From Anabaena minutissima FACHB-250 (GTDB lineage: Bacteria > Cyanobacteriota > Cyanobacteriia > Cyanobacteriales > Nostocaceae): a stretch of 64,000 nt of DNA. The position numbers and the translations under genes were made by a program. Within the stretch, counting starts at the first letter, position 1. The number at the start of each line of letters is the position of its first letter. Shown here piece after piece: positions 8,858-17,471 of the stretch. The stretch spans positions 1-64,000 of the forward strand of contig NZ_JACJRG010000022.1 in NCBI RefSeq assembly GCF_014697125.1, read 5' to 3'. The notes beneath the pieces were generated by a model. That model saw only the letters and a program-made list of their open reading frames with translations, did not search any database and was not told where the DNA came from.

Positions 8858-10891
8858 ATGATCTGCTGTATAAATCCGGATTGCCCCAATCCTCTAAATA
8901 TTGAAGGTACAAAATACTGCCAAGCTTGCGGTACAGAGTTAACAAGTTTACTTAGAAATCGTTATCGAATAGTTAATCTACTATCTGATGAAGGTGGGTT
9001 TGGCAGAACTTATTTGGCAGAAGATGTAGATAAGCTAAATGAGCAATGTGTTGTTAAACAACTTGCTCCGCGAGTACAGGGTACTTGGGCGTTGAAAAAA
9101 GCTGTTGAGTTATTTAAAGAAGAGGCGATACGACTGCAACAGTTAGGAGAAAATTCCCAAATTCCCCAGCTTTTTGCCTATTTTGAACAAGATAATAATT
9201 TATATTTAGTACAAGAATTTATCGATGGTCAGAACTTATCTCAAGAATTAAATCAGCGTTTGACTTATCAAGAAAATGAAATTAAGGAATTATTACTTGA
9301 TTTATTACCAGTCTTAAAATTTATTCATCAACAAGGAGTTATTCATCGGGATATTAAGCCACAAAATATTATTCGCCGTAAAAAAGATGGCAGATTAGTA
9401 TTAATTGATTTTGGCGCATCAAAACAACTGAGTGTCACAGTGCAGGCTCAAAAGGGTACAACTATTGGTTCACAAGGCTATACCCCCATAGAGCAGATGC
9501 AGGGGGGTGAGGCTTATCCAACTAGCGATTTGTATAGTTTAGGCGCAACATCCTTTCATTTGCTGAGTGGAATTTCTCCTTCTCAATTGTGGATACAGAA
9601 TGGTTATGGTTGGGTTGCATCCTGGCGAGAATATGTGCAACACCCTGTGAGTAAGAAATTTGCTCAACTGCTTGATCATCTCTTAGCAGTAGATTTTCAT
9701 GAACGTTATCAGTCAGCAGATGCCGTCATTGCAGACTTAACTCCCCAGCGATCGCCACTATCGGTTTCAGTTCCCCCAACCCTAATTTCGCAAACACAAT
9801 CAACTATTTTACAATTAATAGATAAACAAACCAAAAAACATTGGCTTGTTGCTTCAGTTCTGCTATTAGCAATAGGAGGGGGAATAGCGTCTTGGCAATT
9901 TCGTTTAGGTAAGAACGATCTTTCTACCAATCCCACAATCAATACCAATTCCCGTGCTGACAATTATCTTACCAAGACACTCAAAGACCATACCGAGGAA
10001 GTTAATACCATTGCTATTAGTGCTGATGCTACAACACTGGCTAGTGGTAGCAGTGATAATACTATTAAACTGTGGAATTTGGATAGAAGCGAGGTAATAC
10101 ATACCCTTAAAGGACATTCTGATTTCGTTTGGTCTGTTGTTTTCAGTCCAGATGGCGCAATCTTGGCTAGTGGTGGTCGAGATAAAACTATTAGATTATG
10201 GAATATACAACAAGGAAAACAAATTGCTACTTTAGAGGAAGCTTCTTTGCCAGTGACTAGCTTGGCTATCAGCAGCGATGGTAAGATCCTCGCCAGTGGA
10301 CAAGGTAGCACAATTAAACTCTGGAATTTGCAAACTCAAAAAGTGATTAGAACCTTAGAAGGTCACACTAATATAGTCAACTCTATTGCTATTAGTCCAG
10401 ATAGTAAGACTCTTGTAAGTGGCAGTTGGGATAAGACTATCAAGGTATGGAATTTGAGTACAGGCAAAGTAAGCAAAACCCTAACAGGTCATACCAAAGA
10501 GATAGTTTCTGTAGCGATTAGTCCCAATGGAGAGATTGTTGCTAGTACTGGGGTTGATAAGACCATCAGATTGTGGAATTTGGAGACAGAAAAAGCGATC
10601 GCTATTCTGGAGGGACATACAGGAGCTATAGTTTCCCTAGACTTTACTCCTAATGGTAAAACTCTGGCTAGCGGCAGTTACGACGGTACGATAAAACTTT
10701 GGAATCTGGGAACAAATCAAGTAAATGCCACTTTAAAGCAAGATCCCAGCAAAGTGACAGCGATTAGATTCAATCCCAATGGAAAAACTCTCTTTAGTGG
10801 TCGCGCTAACTATGGTATCGAGATTTGGCGGATATTTGAGAAACCTCAAAATGAAATTGGGCAAGGATTAAATGTATACAGTGCTGAGTAA
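8858..10891 (+). CDS. Ser/Thr protein kinase with WD40 repeats
   Basis: Predicted membrane-anchored eukaryotic-type protein kinase of 677 residues. Order of parts: an N-terminal zinc-ribbon-like segment with cysteines near 3-9 and 21-24; a kinase domain about 36-305 with the glycine loop GGFGRTYLAED, catalytic VIHRDIKPQN and LIDFGASKQL; one transmembrane segment about 331-348; and seven WD40 repeats about 370-665 that would form one complete propeller, with hallmark endings such as TIKLWNL. This architecture is common in filamentous cyanobacteria. The kinase core appears complete. The seventh repeat is the most degenerate (ends IEIWRI). The ligand of the propeller and the phosphorylation targets are unknown. 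Confidence 0.93.
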   Translation: MICCINPDCPNPLNIEGTKYCQACGTELTSLLRNRYRIVNLLSDEGGFGRTYLAEDVDKLNEQCVVKQLAPRVQGTWALKKAVELFKEEAIRLQQLGENSQIPQLFAYFEQDNNLYLVQEFIDGQNLSQELNQRLTYQENEIKELLLDLLPVLKFIHQQGVIHRDIKPQNIIRRKKDGRLVLIDFGASKQLSVTVQAQKGTTIGSQGYTPIEQMQGGEAYPTSDLYSLGATSFHLLSGISPSQLWIQNGYGWVASWREYVQHPVSKKFAQLLDHLLAVDFHERYQSADAVIADLTPQRSPLSVSVPPTLISQTQSTILQLIDKQTKKHWLVASVLLLAIGGGIASWQFRLGKNDLSTNPTINTNSRADNYLTKTLKDHTEEVNTIAISADATTLASGSSDNTIKLWNLDRSEVIHTLKGHSDFVWSVVFSPDGAILASGGRDKTIRLWNIQQGKQIATLEEASLPVTSLAISSDGKILASGQGSTIKLWNLQTQKVIRTLEGHTNIVNSIAISPDSKTLVSGSWDKTIKVWNLSTGKVSKTLTGHTKEIVSVAISPNGEIVASTGVDKTIRLWNLETEKAIAILEGHTGAIVSLDFTPNGKTLASGSYDGTIKLWNLGTNQVNATLKQDPSKVTAIRFNPNGKTLFSGRANYGIEIWRIFEKPQNEIGQGLNVYSAE

Positions 10892-11028
10892 CGAGTGCTG
10901 AGTTGTGTTAGCGGTAGCGCGGCGTTTAGCCGGTGCTGAGTGCTGAGTTGTGAGTGCTGAGTCACGAGTGCTGAGTAAAAAGTAAAATTAATTGTACTAA
11001 CAACTCACAACTCACAACTCATCACTCA
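10890..11028. repeat. Short tandem heptamer repeats with embedded 27-base module
   Basis: Tandem copies of GTGCTGA and its inverse ACTCACA flank a 27-base module at 10907-10933 (starting GTTAGCGGTAGCGCGG, ending TTAGCCGG). The same module is embedded in the same kind of repeat at 45082-45108 and 47019-47045. Confidence 0.85.
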
Positions 11029-11032
11029 AATT

Positions 11033-11824
11033 ATGAATCAGTCTTTGCGGACATTGGGAATTTTACCAAATGCTTGGATGGTGAATCAGGCGATCGCAGA
11101 TATCACCCGTCCCCAAAAAACCCCACAACCCGTTATCTTATCAACAGAAACTAAAACCCTGCGCCTAGACTTGGCAAAAGCTGCCATCCTCGTCATCGAT
11201 ATGCAAAACGATTTCTGTCACCCTGATGGCTGGTTGGCTCATATCGGCGTGGATGTAACCCCTGCACGTCAACCCATCGAACCTTTAAATAGTTTACTCC
11301 CAGAACTCCGTGCCGTTGATGTGCCTGTTATTTGGATAAATTGGGGAAATCGTCCCGACTTACTCAATATCAGTGCTAGTTCACTTCATGTCTACAACCC
11401 CACAGGCGATGGTGTGGGCTTGGGTGATCCATTACCGAAAAATGGTGCTAAGGTATTAATGGCAGGGAGTTGGGCGGCGGCGGTAGTAGACGAACTCCCC
11501 CAATTACCAGCAGATATTCGTGTGGATAAATACCGCATGAGTGGTTTTTGGGATACGCCTTTAGATAGCATCCTGCGGAATTTAGGAGTAACAACGTTAT
11601 TTTTTGCTGGTGTCAATGCAGATCAATGTGTACTTACAACACTTTGTGATGCAAATTTTTTAGGCTACGACTGCATTTTAATTAAAGACTGCACAGCTAC
11701 GACTTCTCCCGATTATTGTTGGCTAGCAACGTTATATAACGTCAAACAATGTTTTGGGTTTTTGACTGAATCACAAGCGATTTTAACAGCCATAAATCAT
11801 CCTGATCTAACAGGAGGAGAATAA
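11033..11824 (+). CDS. Isochorismatase-like cysteine hydrolase
   Basis: Predicted cytosolic cysteine hydrolase, 263 residues, of the family that includes isochorismatase, nicotinamidase, N-carbamoylsarcosine amidase and ureidoacrylate hydrolase. The catalytic aspartate is in ILVIDMQNDFCHPDG and the nucleophilic cysteine in GVNADQCVLTTLCDANF. About 45 N-terminal residues precede the usual domain start, slightly longer than the minimal family. The stop is three bases from the start of the following cupin gene, which shows co-transcription. The substrate is not evident; the pairing with a cupin suggests an enzyme and a small-molecule binding or modifying partner in one pathway. Confidence 0.85.
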   Translation: MNQSLRTLGILPNAWMVNQAIADITRPQKTPQPVILSTETKTLRLDLAKAAILVIDMQNDFCHPDGWLAHIGVDVTPARQPIEPLNSLLPELRAVDVPVIWINWGNRPDLLNISASSLHVYNPTGDGVGLGDPLPKNGAKVLMAGSWAAAVVDELPQLPADIRVDKYRMSGFWDTPLDSILRNLGVTTLFFAGVNADQCVLTTLCDANFLGYDCILIKDCTATTSPDYCWLATLYNVKQCFGFLTESQAILTAINHPDLTGGE

Positions 11825-11827
11825 TCA

Positions 11828-12283
11828 ATGCAATCTACTCGTTGTGTAATTCCTGTAATTAAGTCTCCCAAAGATTATCAAGTCTACCGCATCAGCCCCC
11901 ATGACACCAATCGGTTAGCAATTATCTTTGATTCCACAAATGCTAATACTTCTCTGACTTGCTGTGTAGAAATTTTTGATCCTGGTGGACAAACACCACC
12001 TAATCGCCATCAATGGGCGGTAGAAATGTTTTTCGTCTTGAAAGGAGAAGGTATCGCTATGTGTGATGGTAAAAAAGTTGCCATTAAAGCTGGAGATAGT
12101 TTATTAGTACCTCCTACCGGGACTCATTTGATTAAAAATACGGGTAATACTCGTTTGTATACACTAACTATCATGGTTCCTAACGAAGATTTTGCAGAAC
12201 TAATTCGGAGTGGGACACCACTAGAGCTAGATGCAGAAGATATGACAGTCTTAGGAAGGTTAGATACTTTAATATCTTGTTAA
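11828..12283 (+). CDS. Cupin-domain protein
   Basis: Small beta-barrel protein of 151 residues with a single cupin domain. The first motif is in QTPPNRHQWAVEMFFVLKGE (candidate metal ligands H and E) and the second in LLVPPTGTHLIKNTGN (candidate ligand H). It follows the cysteine hydrolase after three bases and has a good ribosome site (AGGAGG region) overlapping the previous stop, so the two form an operon. It could be a metal-dependent enzyme or a ligand-binding protein. Function not assignable. Confidence 0.85.
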   Translation: MQSTRCVIPVIKSPKDYQVYRISPHDTNRLAIIFDSTNANTSLTCCVEIFDPGGQTPPNRHQWAVEMFFVLKGEGIAMCDGKKVAIKAGDSLLVPPTGTHLIKNTGNTRLYTLTIMVPNEDFAELIRSGTPLELDAEDMTVLGRLDTLISC

Positions 12284-12842
12284 AAGATTAGCATTATTTA
12301 CTATGCAAAAAATGCTACATACCTCTTAAGCTTACTTTTTGAGTCAACCTCTACTGGTTCTAGGATCAATTCAGACTCTATGATGTATGCACTGATTAAC
12401 TTGCAGGTTGACATTACTTTCCGGGGTCAAACAGCAATTGCAGGCACAGTCGATCTTAACATTGTCTAACCCAGCAGGTAACAATTCCGATCACAAGGTA
12501 CAAGGAGAGTGCAATGCTAACAACAAGACCCTTGATCAAAGAACTATTACTGATGACAATCAATAACTATTAGAGAACCCTATGTTAATTTTTGTTAAGC
12601 AAGCTTTCAGAATCTTGCTTTAGATTAGGGTAAAATTTAATAATTAGTCTTCAGTGTTTACATATTGCACAGTGCGGCTAAACAAAACTTGAGACTCTTG
12701 TAAATGTAGCTTTACATCTGATTGAAATCAAATCAATCAAGTTCGATCATAAATAGCTGACCATCACAAAACGTAGCATTGTGACGTAATTATTAATATT
12801 GCGGTCAAATTTTACAAGTATAGAATTCAGGAGAAATATCCC
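12284..12842. other. Long intergenic region with two possible tiny ORFs
   Basis: No recognised gene. Two very short open frames are visible: 12380-12469 (29 codons) and 12514-12573 (19 codons). Only the second has a strong ribosome site, AAGGAGAG five bases before the ATG. The rest is AT-rich and probably holds the promoter and leader of the gene at 12843. Confidence 0.4.
12514..12573 (+). CDS. Possible 19-residue leader peptide
   Basis: A short open frame preceded by a near-ideal Shine-Dalgarno sequence (AAGGAGAG, 12502-12509) encodes 19 residues, rich in Leu and Thr. It is too short for family recognition. It could be a leader peptide for the gene starting 270 bases downstream, or chance. 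Conservation in related genomes would decide. Confidence 0.2.
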   Translation: MLTTRPLIKELLLMTINNY

Positions 12843-13286
12843 ATGTTCGGTTTTATCAAAAAACTAATCGCTGGCATCCTAAGTTTCATTACCGGGCTAT
12901 TACCTGGCAAGAAAAATGGTGGCTACTACTTACAACTAGAAGAAACTGGTACAGGTTCAGCACCAGTTGCTGAGACTAAGACTAAATCAGCAGTAGAAAC
13001 ATCCAACGGTACAAAAGCCGCAGTAGAAGCACCGCAACCAGAGCCATCACCTACGCCTGTCAAAGCAGCTAAGAAAAAAGCTTCTCAGAATGGTAAAGCT
13101 GCTCCAACTGAACCAGCACCAGTCCCAGTACCAGCTGCTAGCACTAAACCCGCTACACCAACTGAAACCACATTTGCACCCAAGTACCTAATCCCTACCT
13201 TTAGTAGCTCAAATGGTCGTCGTCGTCCAGGCGCGAATATGAATACTTATCTAGATATGGCGCGTCAAGTAAAAACTCCTGGCTAA
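12843..13286 (+). CDS. Conserved hypothetical Ala/Pro/Lys-rich protein
   Basis: A 147-residue protein with no recognised catalytic domain. Residues 1-22 (MFGFIKKLIAGILSFITGLL) form an amphipathic or membrane-associated helix, followed by a low-complexity Ala/Pro/Lys/Thr-rich middle (about 45-115) and a short C-terminal segment RRRPGANMNTYLDMARQVK that looks conserved. The ribosome site AGGAGAAAT precedes the ATG. The architecture (membrane-proximal helix, disordered linker, short basic motif) suggests a tethering or scaffold role, but that is only inference. It stands alone after a long leader region. Confidence 0.7.
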   Translation: MFGFIKKLIAGILSFITGLLPGKKNGGYYLQLEETGTGSAPVAETKTKSAVETSNGTKAAVEAPQPEPSPTPVKAAKKKASQNGKAAPTEPAPVPVPAASTKPATPTETTFAPKYLIPTFSSSNGRRRPGANMNTYLDMARQVKTPG

Positions 13287-13345
13287 GTATTGACGGTGAC
13301 AGGTGACAGGTTAGAGGACGGGGAAAAGAGCTAAATTACCAATGA

Positions 13346-14428
13346 CTAATGGTCTTTGTTAAATATCAGTCCACTATATAAATGAAATGCTGGGTCCCAA
13401 TAGGTCTTCTCCCTGCGAAACAGGTGAATGTGAGACTGAATGTTACCCAGCATTTCTGTTTGCTCTAGGACTGTCTGTGCAAATGGTGTAAAGTCTGACC
13501 AACGTTTGACTTGTGGTAGATACTGCGTCAGCGAGTCTAGTAAATTATTCCAGTTGATTCTCATGGTATTTTGACTAGCTGAGGGGGTAATTTCTAAAGC
13601 TTGTTGAAAATCATAACTGCAATCGCACAGGCGCAAAATACAGCGTCTCTCTGGTAAGTGTAGATCGCAAAATTGCGCATAGTCTTGTGTTTGAATTTTG
13701 CGCTCTAGTTGGCGATGTGCGTTTATATCTACAACTTCCTCAAAAATAGGTAATAGTCCGAGAACTTGCGCTGAGACTTCTGACCAATCAAACGTGAGAG
13801 AACCAACTTGGTTTGCTTGGTTTGAGCAAATAACGGTAGCTTTTGGCTGCGTTTCTTGGAAATACTGCACTTGAAAAACTTGTATTTGTTCAATCGCTTT
13901 GATGGTTGTCCAAAAGCAAGGGATACCAGCTTGCTGTAGCTGCATCCCGTAAAACTTGAGTTCGCCAATTCTCCCGGTGCGGTAATACTTCCAGGTGCGG
14001 CTAGGAAGTATTAACTTCGCAGTATAAGCATCTAGCTGCATAATTTGGGCAAATTTGGCTGCTAGTTGGGTTTTTTGTTCGTTGCTGAGAGGCTCTAATA
14101 TTAATACTCCCAGTTCAGTATTGCTGGGTTCGGCTGTGGCTTGAGCGATCGCACGTTGTTTTTCTTCTTTTTGAATTTCTTGCAGTCTTTGCAAAGCTTG
14201 CCGCGCTTGGGTAACAATCCTATTATTGGTTGTGATTAACAACAATCGCCGATAGACTTTTTCCGCATCTCGGTGTTTTCCTGAAACTTCGTGTAGTCTG
14301 GCGAGATAAAATACCACCCAAGGATTATCCGGGGATTCTTTTAGCAGTGGTTTGAGTAATTTGGCTGCTGTTTGATAGTCTTTATGCTCAAAGGCGATCG
14401 CTACTTGCTCAATCATGAGTTTTCCCAT
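13346..14428 (-). CDS. TPR-repeat protein
   Basis: Predicted cytosolic protein of 360 residues, function unknown. The first ~100 residues carry tetratricopeptide-like helices (for example AAKLLKPLLKESPDNPWVVF and KHRDAEKVYRRLLL), a protein-interaction fold. The remainder is not recognised. The gene lies 20 bases after rsmE on the same strand and is probably co-transcribed with it. An alternative start four codons downstream (ATG at 14416) is possible. Confidence 0.75.
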   Translation of the reverse strand: MGKLMIEQVAIAFEHKDYQTAAKLLKPLLKESPDNPWVVFYLARLHEVSGKHRDAEKVYRRLLLITTNNRIVTQARQALQRLQEIQKEEKQRAIAQATAEPSNTELGVLILEPLSNEQKTQLAAKFAQIMQLDAYTAKLILPSRTWKYYRTGRIGELKFYGMQLQQAGIPCFWTTIKAIEQIQVFQVQYFQETQPKATVICSNQANQVGSLTFDWSEVSAQVLGLLPIFEEVVDINAHRQLERKIQTQDYAQFCDLHLPERRCILRLCDCSYDFQQALEITPSASQNTMRINWNNLLDSLTQYLPQVKRWSDFTPFAQTVLEQTEMLGNIQSHIHLFRREKTYWDPAFHLYSGLIFNKDH

Positions 14429-14448
14429 GCACGCTGGAGATAACTCAT

Positions 14449-15156
14449 TTATACTTCACAAGCTCCGGAAATTAGGGATAATGCTACTATGGGTGCTGTG
14501 ACTGCCCGTAAGATACGACGACCTAGTGATACTGGTTGAAATTCTGCGGCGATCGCTTCCTCAAGTTCTCTATCTGTCCATCCTCCTTCCGGCCCAGTGG
14601 CTATGACAACATCGCCCGCAATCTTGGTAATTACGCTTTGAAGATGGTTATATTCACCACGCGCTTCACAGATATAGCGGTGATTGGCTGTACTATTAGT
14701 TACAGCCTCTTTAAATGTTACAGGTTCTAAAATTGTTGGTACAAAAGCACGCTCTGATTGTTCTGCGGCTTCGGCTGCGATACGTCGCCAACGTTCCAGC
14801 TTTTGCGGACTAGGATTTAATAAAGTGCGATCGCTCAAAACTGGAGCAATACAAGCTACACCTAATTCAGTACAACTCCGCACCACTTCATCAAAGCCGC
14901 TACCTTTGGGTAAAGCCATGATTAAAGTAATGGCTACAGGTAACTCAGTCTCAACAATTAGCGGTTTTAAAACCTTTGCGTTTTCTCCAGTTATCTGAGT
15001 CAACCACCATTTACCCAGTCCATCCATAGCAATAAATTGCTCACCTTCACCTAAACGCAACACCCGCTTTAAGTAATGTTGTTGCTGTGGTGTGAGTAAA
15101 ATTTGATGTTCTTGGAGTTGGGAGGGTGCGATCGCAATTCGTTGTAGTTGAGCCAT
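14449..15156 (-). CDS. rsmE: 16S rRNA m3U1498 methyltransferase RsmE
   Basis: Predicted SPOUT-family methyltransferase, 235 residues, which methylates N3 of U1498 in 16S rRNA using S-adenosylmethionine. Visible features are the N-terminal PUA-like part (LTPQQQHYLKRVLRLGEGE), the segment ALPKGSGFDEVVRSCTELGV and the trefoil-knot SAM-binding motifs VIATGPEGGWTDRELE and SLGRRILRAVTAPIVALSLI near the C terminus. Length is typical. It is followed closely by the TPR gene. A long hairpin (15166-15220) sits 10 bases before its start codon. Confidence 0.93.
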   Translation of the reverse strand: MAQLQRIAIAPSQLQEHQILLTPQQQHYLKRVLRLGEGEQFIAMDGLGKWWLTQITGENAKVLKPLIVETELPVAITLIMALPKGSGFDEVVRSCTELGVACIAPVLSDRTLLNPSPQKLERWRRIAAEAAEQSERAFVPTILEPVTFKEAVTNSTANHRYICEARGEYNHLQSVITKIAGDVVIATGPEGGWTDRELEEAIAAEFQPVSLGRRILRAVTAPIVALSLISGACEV

Positions 15157-15165
15157 AAAGTGTGA

Positions 15166-15220
15166 AACCGCCAGTGAACGCAGAGAATACTTATTAAAGT
15201 ATCGGCGTTTATCGGCGGTT
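15166..15220 (-). promoter_or_regulatory. Extended hairpin between sir and rsmE
   Basis: AACCGCC (15166-15172) pairs with GGCGGTT (15214-15220), GAACGC pairs with GCGTTT, and ATACTT with AAGTAT around a small loop, making one long interrupted stem. It lies between sir and rsmE (both minus strand), its base 10 bases from the rsmE ATG. No T-run follows, so it may be an attenuator, RNA processing site or leaky terminator. Confidence 0.55.
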
Positions 15221-15240
15221 CAATTTCCCAATACTGATGC

Positions 15241-17166
15241 TTATGAAAGAGTTTGGAAGTAATTTTCCAACGCCTCTTTGACTAACTCAGTCATTGATCT
15301 ACCTTGGCTGGTAGCTGTGGCTTTAACTTTGCTGTAAAGATCATCATGCAGACTGACGCGATACCGTGACTTGCGAGACTTAGCTGTGACTGATTCTGCT
15401 TCTGGCTCATACTGGGCGGTAAATTCACGAATAGCATCAAAGCCGACGCGATCGCAAAAATCCCCAAAGCTTTCTCCAGGTGTGCGAGACTTTTTAAAGT
15501 AGACAAAAATTGGCTCTAGGAAGCTTTCTATGTCATTGTGGTGCAAGCGTTCTACATAAGGCTGTGCTAGGCGTATCTGATTGGGTGAACCACCTAACCA
15601 AACTTGATAGCTTTCCGGCGCACTACCAACAAAGCCTAATTCCGCCATGTAGGGACGGGCGCAACCATTGGGGCAGCCAGTCATTCTTACCACAAAATGG
15701 TCATTTTGTAAACCAAGTTTATCTAATAAAGCGCGAATCCGTTCGAGAATGCTGGGTATAGTCCGTTCTGACTCGGTGATAGCCAAACCACAAGTAGGTA
15801 AAGCAGGACAAGCCATCGCATAACGGGCTAGAGGGTCGATGGTGTTGGGGTCGGAAACTATGCCGCAACGGTCGAGAATTGCTTGAATTGCTGGCTTGTT
15901 CTCCGGGGCAATTTCGTAGAAAATCAGGTTTTGGTTACCTGTGAGGCGGATGGGTAAGTTAAATTGCTCGACAATTTCCCGTAGGGCGGTTTTCAGTTGA
16001 AACGAGCCTTCGTCTTTTACCCGACCGTTATCAATAGAAATACCTAAAAATAGTTTGCCATCGCCTTGTTCTTGCCAACCCAGGAAATCATGATATTTAA
16101 ACTCTGGTAATTCTTGGAAAGGTGCGAGGGGTTTGCCAAAATATTCTTCAACCTTGGCGCGGAATTTATCTACACCCCAATCATTGATTAAGTATTTTAA
16201 CCTAGCGTGTCTGCGGTCAGTGCGATCGCCATAATCTCTCTGTGTGGCAACAATCGCTTTCACTGCATCATACACATCTGCCTTAGCAACATAGCCGATG
16301 GGGTCTGCAATTCTGGCGAAGGTTTCTTCTTTGTTGTGGGTTCTACCTAAGCCACCACCAGCAAAGATATTAAATCCTTCCAGGTTGTCTTGGTGGTCAG
16401 TAATGACTACTAAAGTTAAATCTTGGGAATATAAATCAATCGAATTATCTCCTGGTACTGTCACACTCACCTTGAACTTACGCGGCATATAGTATGTGCC
16501 GTAGATAGGTTCTTCAGTGTCATGAATTATTGTGCCATTGCCATTGCTCTGTCTGGCTGCTTTAACTTCTGGACTCTCTTCAGCACTGATGGCTTTTTCC
16601 CCATCTAACCAGATTTCGTAATAAGCACCAGTTTGGGGTGAGAGTAAGTCAGCAATATTTTGGGCATATTCCCAAGCATACTGATATTCGGGCCGATTCT
16701 TGAAAGGAGCAGGGGGGGACATGACGTTGCGGTTGATGTCGCCACAAGCACCCAAAGTTGAACCGAGATTTTTAACTATTGTAGCGATCGCCGCTTTCAG
16801 ATTTTTCTTTAAAATACCATGCAGTTGAAAACCTTGACGAGTCGTTGCCCGCAAAGTGTGATTGCCATATTCATCAGCTAGCTTGTCTAAAGCCAGGTAA
16901 AGTTGCGGCGGTACTAACCCACCAGGGTTTTTTGTCCGCAGCATAAACTGGTAATCTTTCTCCTGTCCCTTAACGCGGTTATCGCGGTTATCCTGTTGAT
17001 AAGAACCGTGAAACTTGAGAATTTGTACTGCGTCTTCGCTGAAATGAGTAGTATCCTCAAGTATCTGCGTTGCTACAGGTTCACGTAAAAAATTACTGTT
17101 TTCTTTCAGCCCTTCGACTTTGGAAGGCTTGCGGCTAGCGAGAGGGGAAGGAGCAGATTTAACCAT
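15241..17166 (-). CDS. sir: Ferredoxin-sulfite reductase with C-terminal RHH-like domain
   Basis: Assimilatory sulfite reductase: six-electron reduction of sulfite to sulfide with ferredoxin as donor. The 641-residue product has the siroheme/4Fe-4S cysteine motifs MACPALPTCGLAITESER and MTGCPNGCARPYMAELG, and the two ferredoxin-reductase-like repeats of the family. Residues about 603-641 add a segment YRVSLHDDLYSKVKATATSQ followed by GRSMTELVKEALENYF, which has the spacing and residues of an Arc/CopG ribbon-helix-helix DNA-binding domain. The reading frame is continuous with the enzyme and linked by a basic stretch (TAKSRKSRYR). This tail is not part of the catalytic core; see findings. It is the first gene upstream of rsmE, separated by a hairpin. 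Confidence 0.95.
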   Translation of the reverse strand: MVKSAPSPLASRKPSKVEGLKENSNFLREPVATQILEDTTHFSEDAVQILKFHGSYQQDNRDNRVKGQEKDYQFMLRTKNPGGLVPPQLYLALDKLADEYGNHTLRATTRQGFQLHGILKKNLKAAIATIVKNLGSTLGACGDINRNVMSPPAPFKNRPEYQYAWEYAQNIADLLSPQTGAYYEIWLDGEKAISAEESPEVKAARQSNGNGTIIHDTEEPIYGTYYMPRKFKVSVTVPGDNSIDLYSQDLTLVVITDHQDNLEGFNIFAGGGLGRTHNKEETFARIADPIGYVAKADVYDAVKAIVATQRDYGDRTDRRHARLKYLINDWGVDKFRAKVEEYFGKPLAPFQELPEFKYHDFLGWQEQGDGKLFLGISIDNGRVKDEGSFQLKTALREIVEQFNLPIRLTGNQNLIFYEIAPENKPAIQAILDRCGIVSDPNTIDPLARYAMACPALPTCGLAITESERTIPSILERIRALLDKLGLQNDHFVVRMTGCPNGCARPYMAELGFVGSAPESYQVWLGGSPNQIRLAQPYVERLHHNDIESFLEPIFVYFKKSRTPGESFGDFCDRVGFDAIREFTAQYEPEAESVTAKSRKSRYRVSLHDDLYSKVKATATSQGRSMTELVKEALENYFQTLS

Positions 17167-17471
17167 CAGAGTTCTATAGTATTCTCAATAAGGCATCGGT
17201 AATTGCCGAATTAGCCTGTTAGCAGCATTGCTGCGTCTGGCTATTCCCGGTAATCCGGTCGGAAATGTGCAGAATATCTCTATCTTAACACGACAAAAAG
17301 CTGGTTTTATTCAGTGATTAAACACCTCATCAAACCAGCTTTTGACGTTTCTGAGTTTTTAGTGCTGAGTTAAATATATACTACCGCAAAAAGTGTTCAA
17401 ATTGGGAATTGGGAATTGGGCAGAAAAAAGTCAAAAGTCAAAAATTCTTTCATTTTGAATTGGTTTGTCCC
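17167..17471. other. Intergenic region upstream of sir
   Basis: It holds the sir promoter region and the 3' flank of the outer-membrane-like gene. A partly palindromic tract GGCATCGGTAATTGCCG lies at about 17193-17209. No ORF or RNA gene is recognised. Confidence 0.35.
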
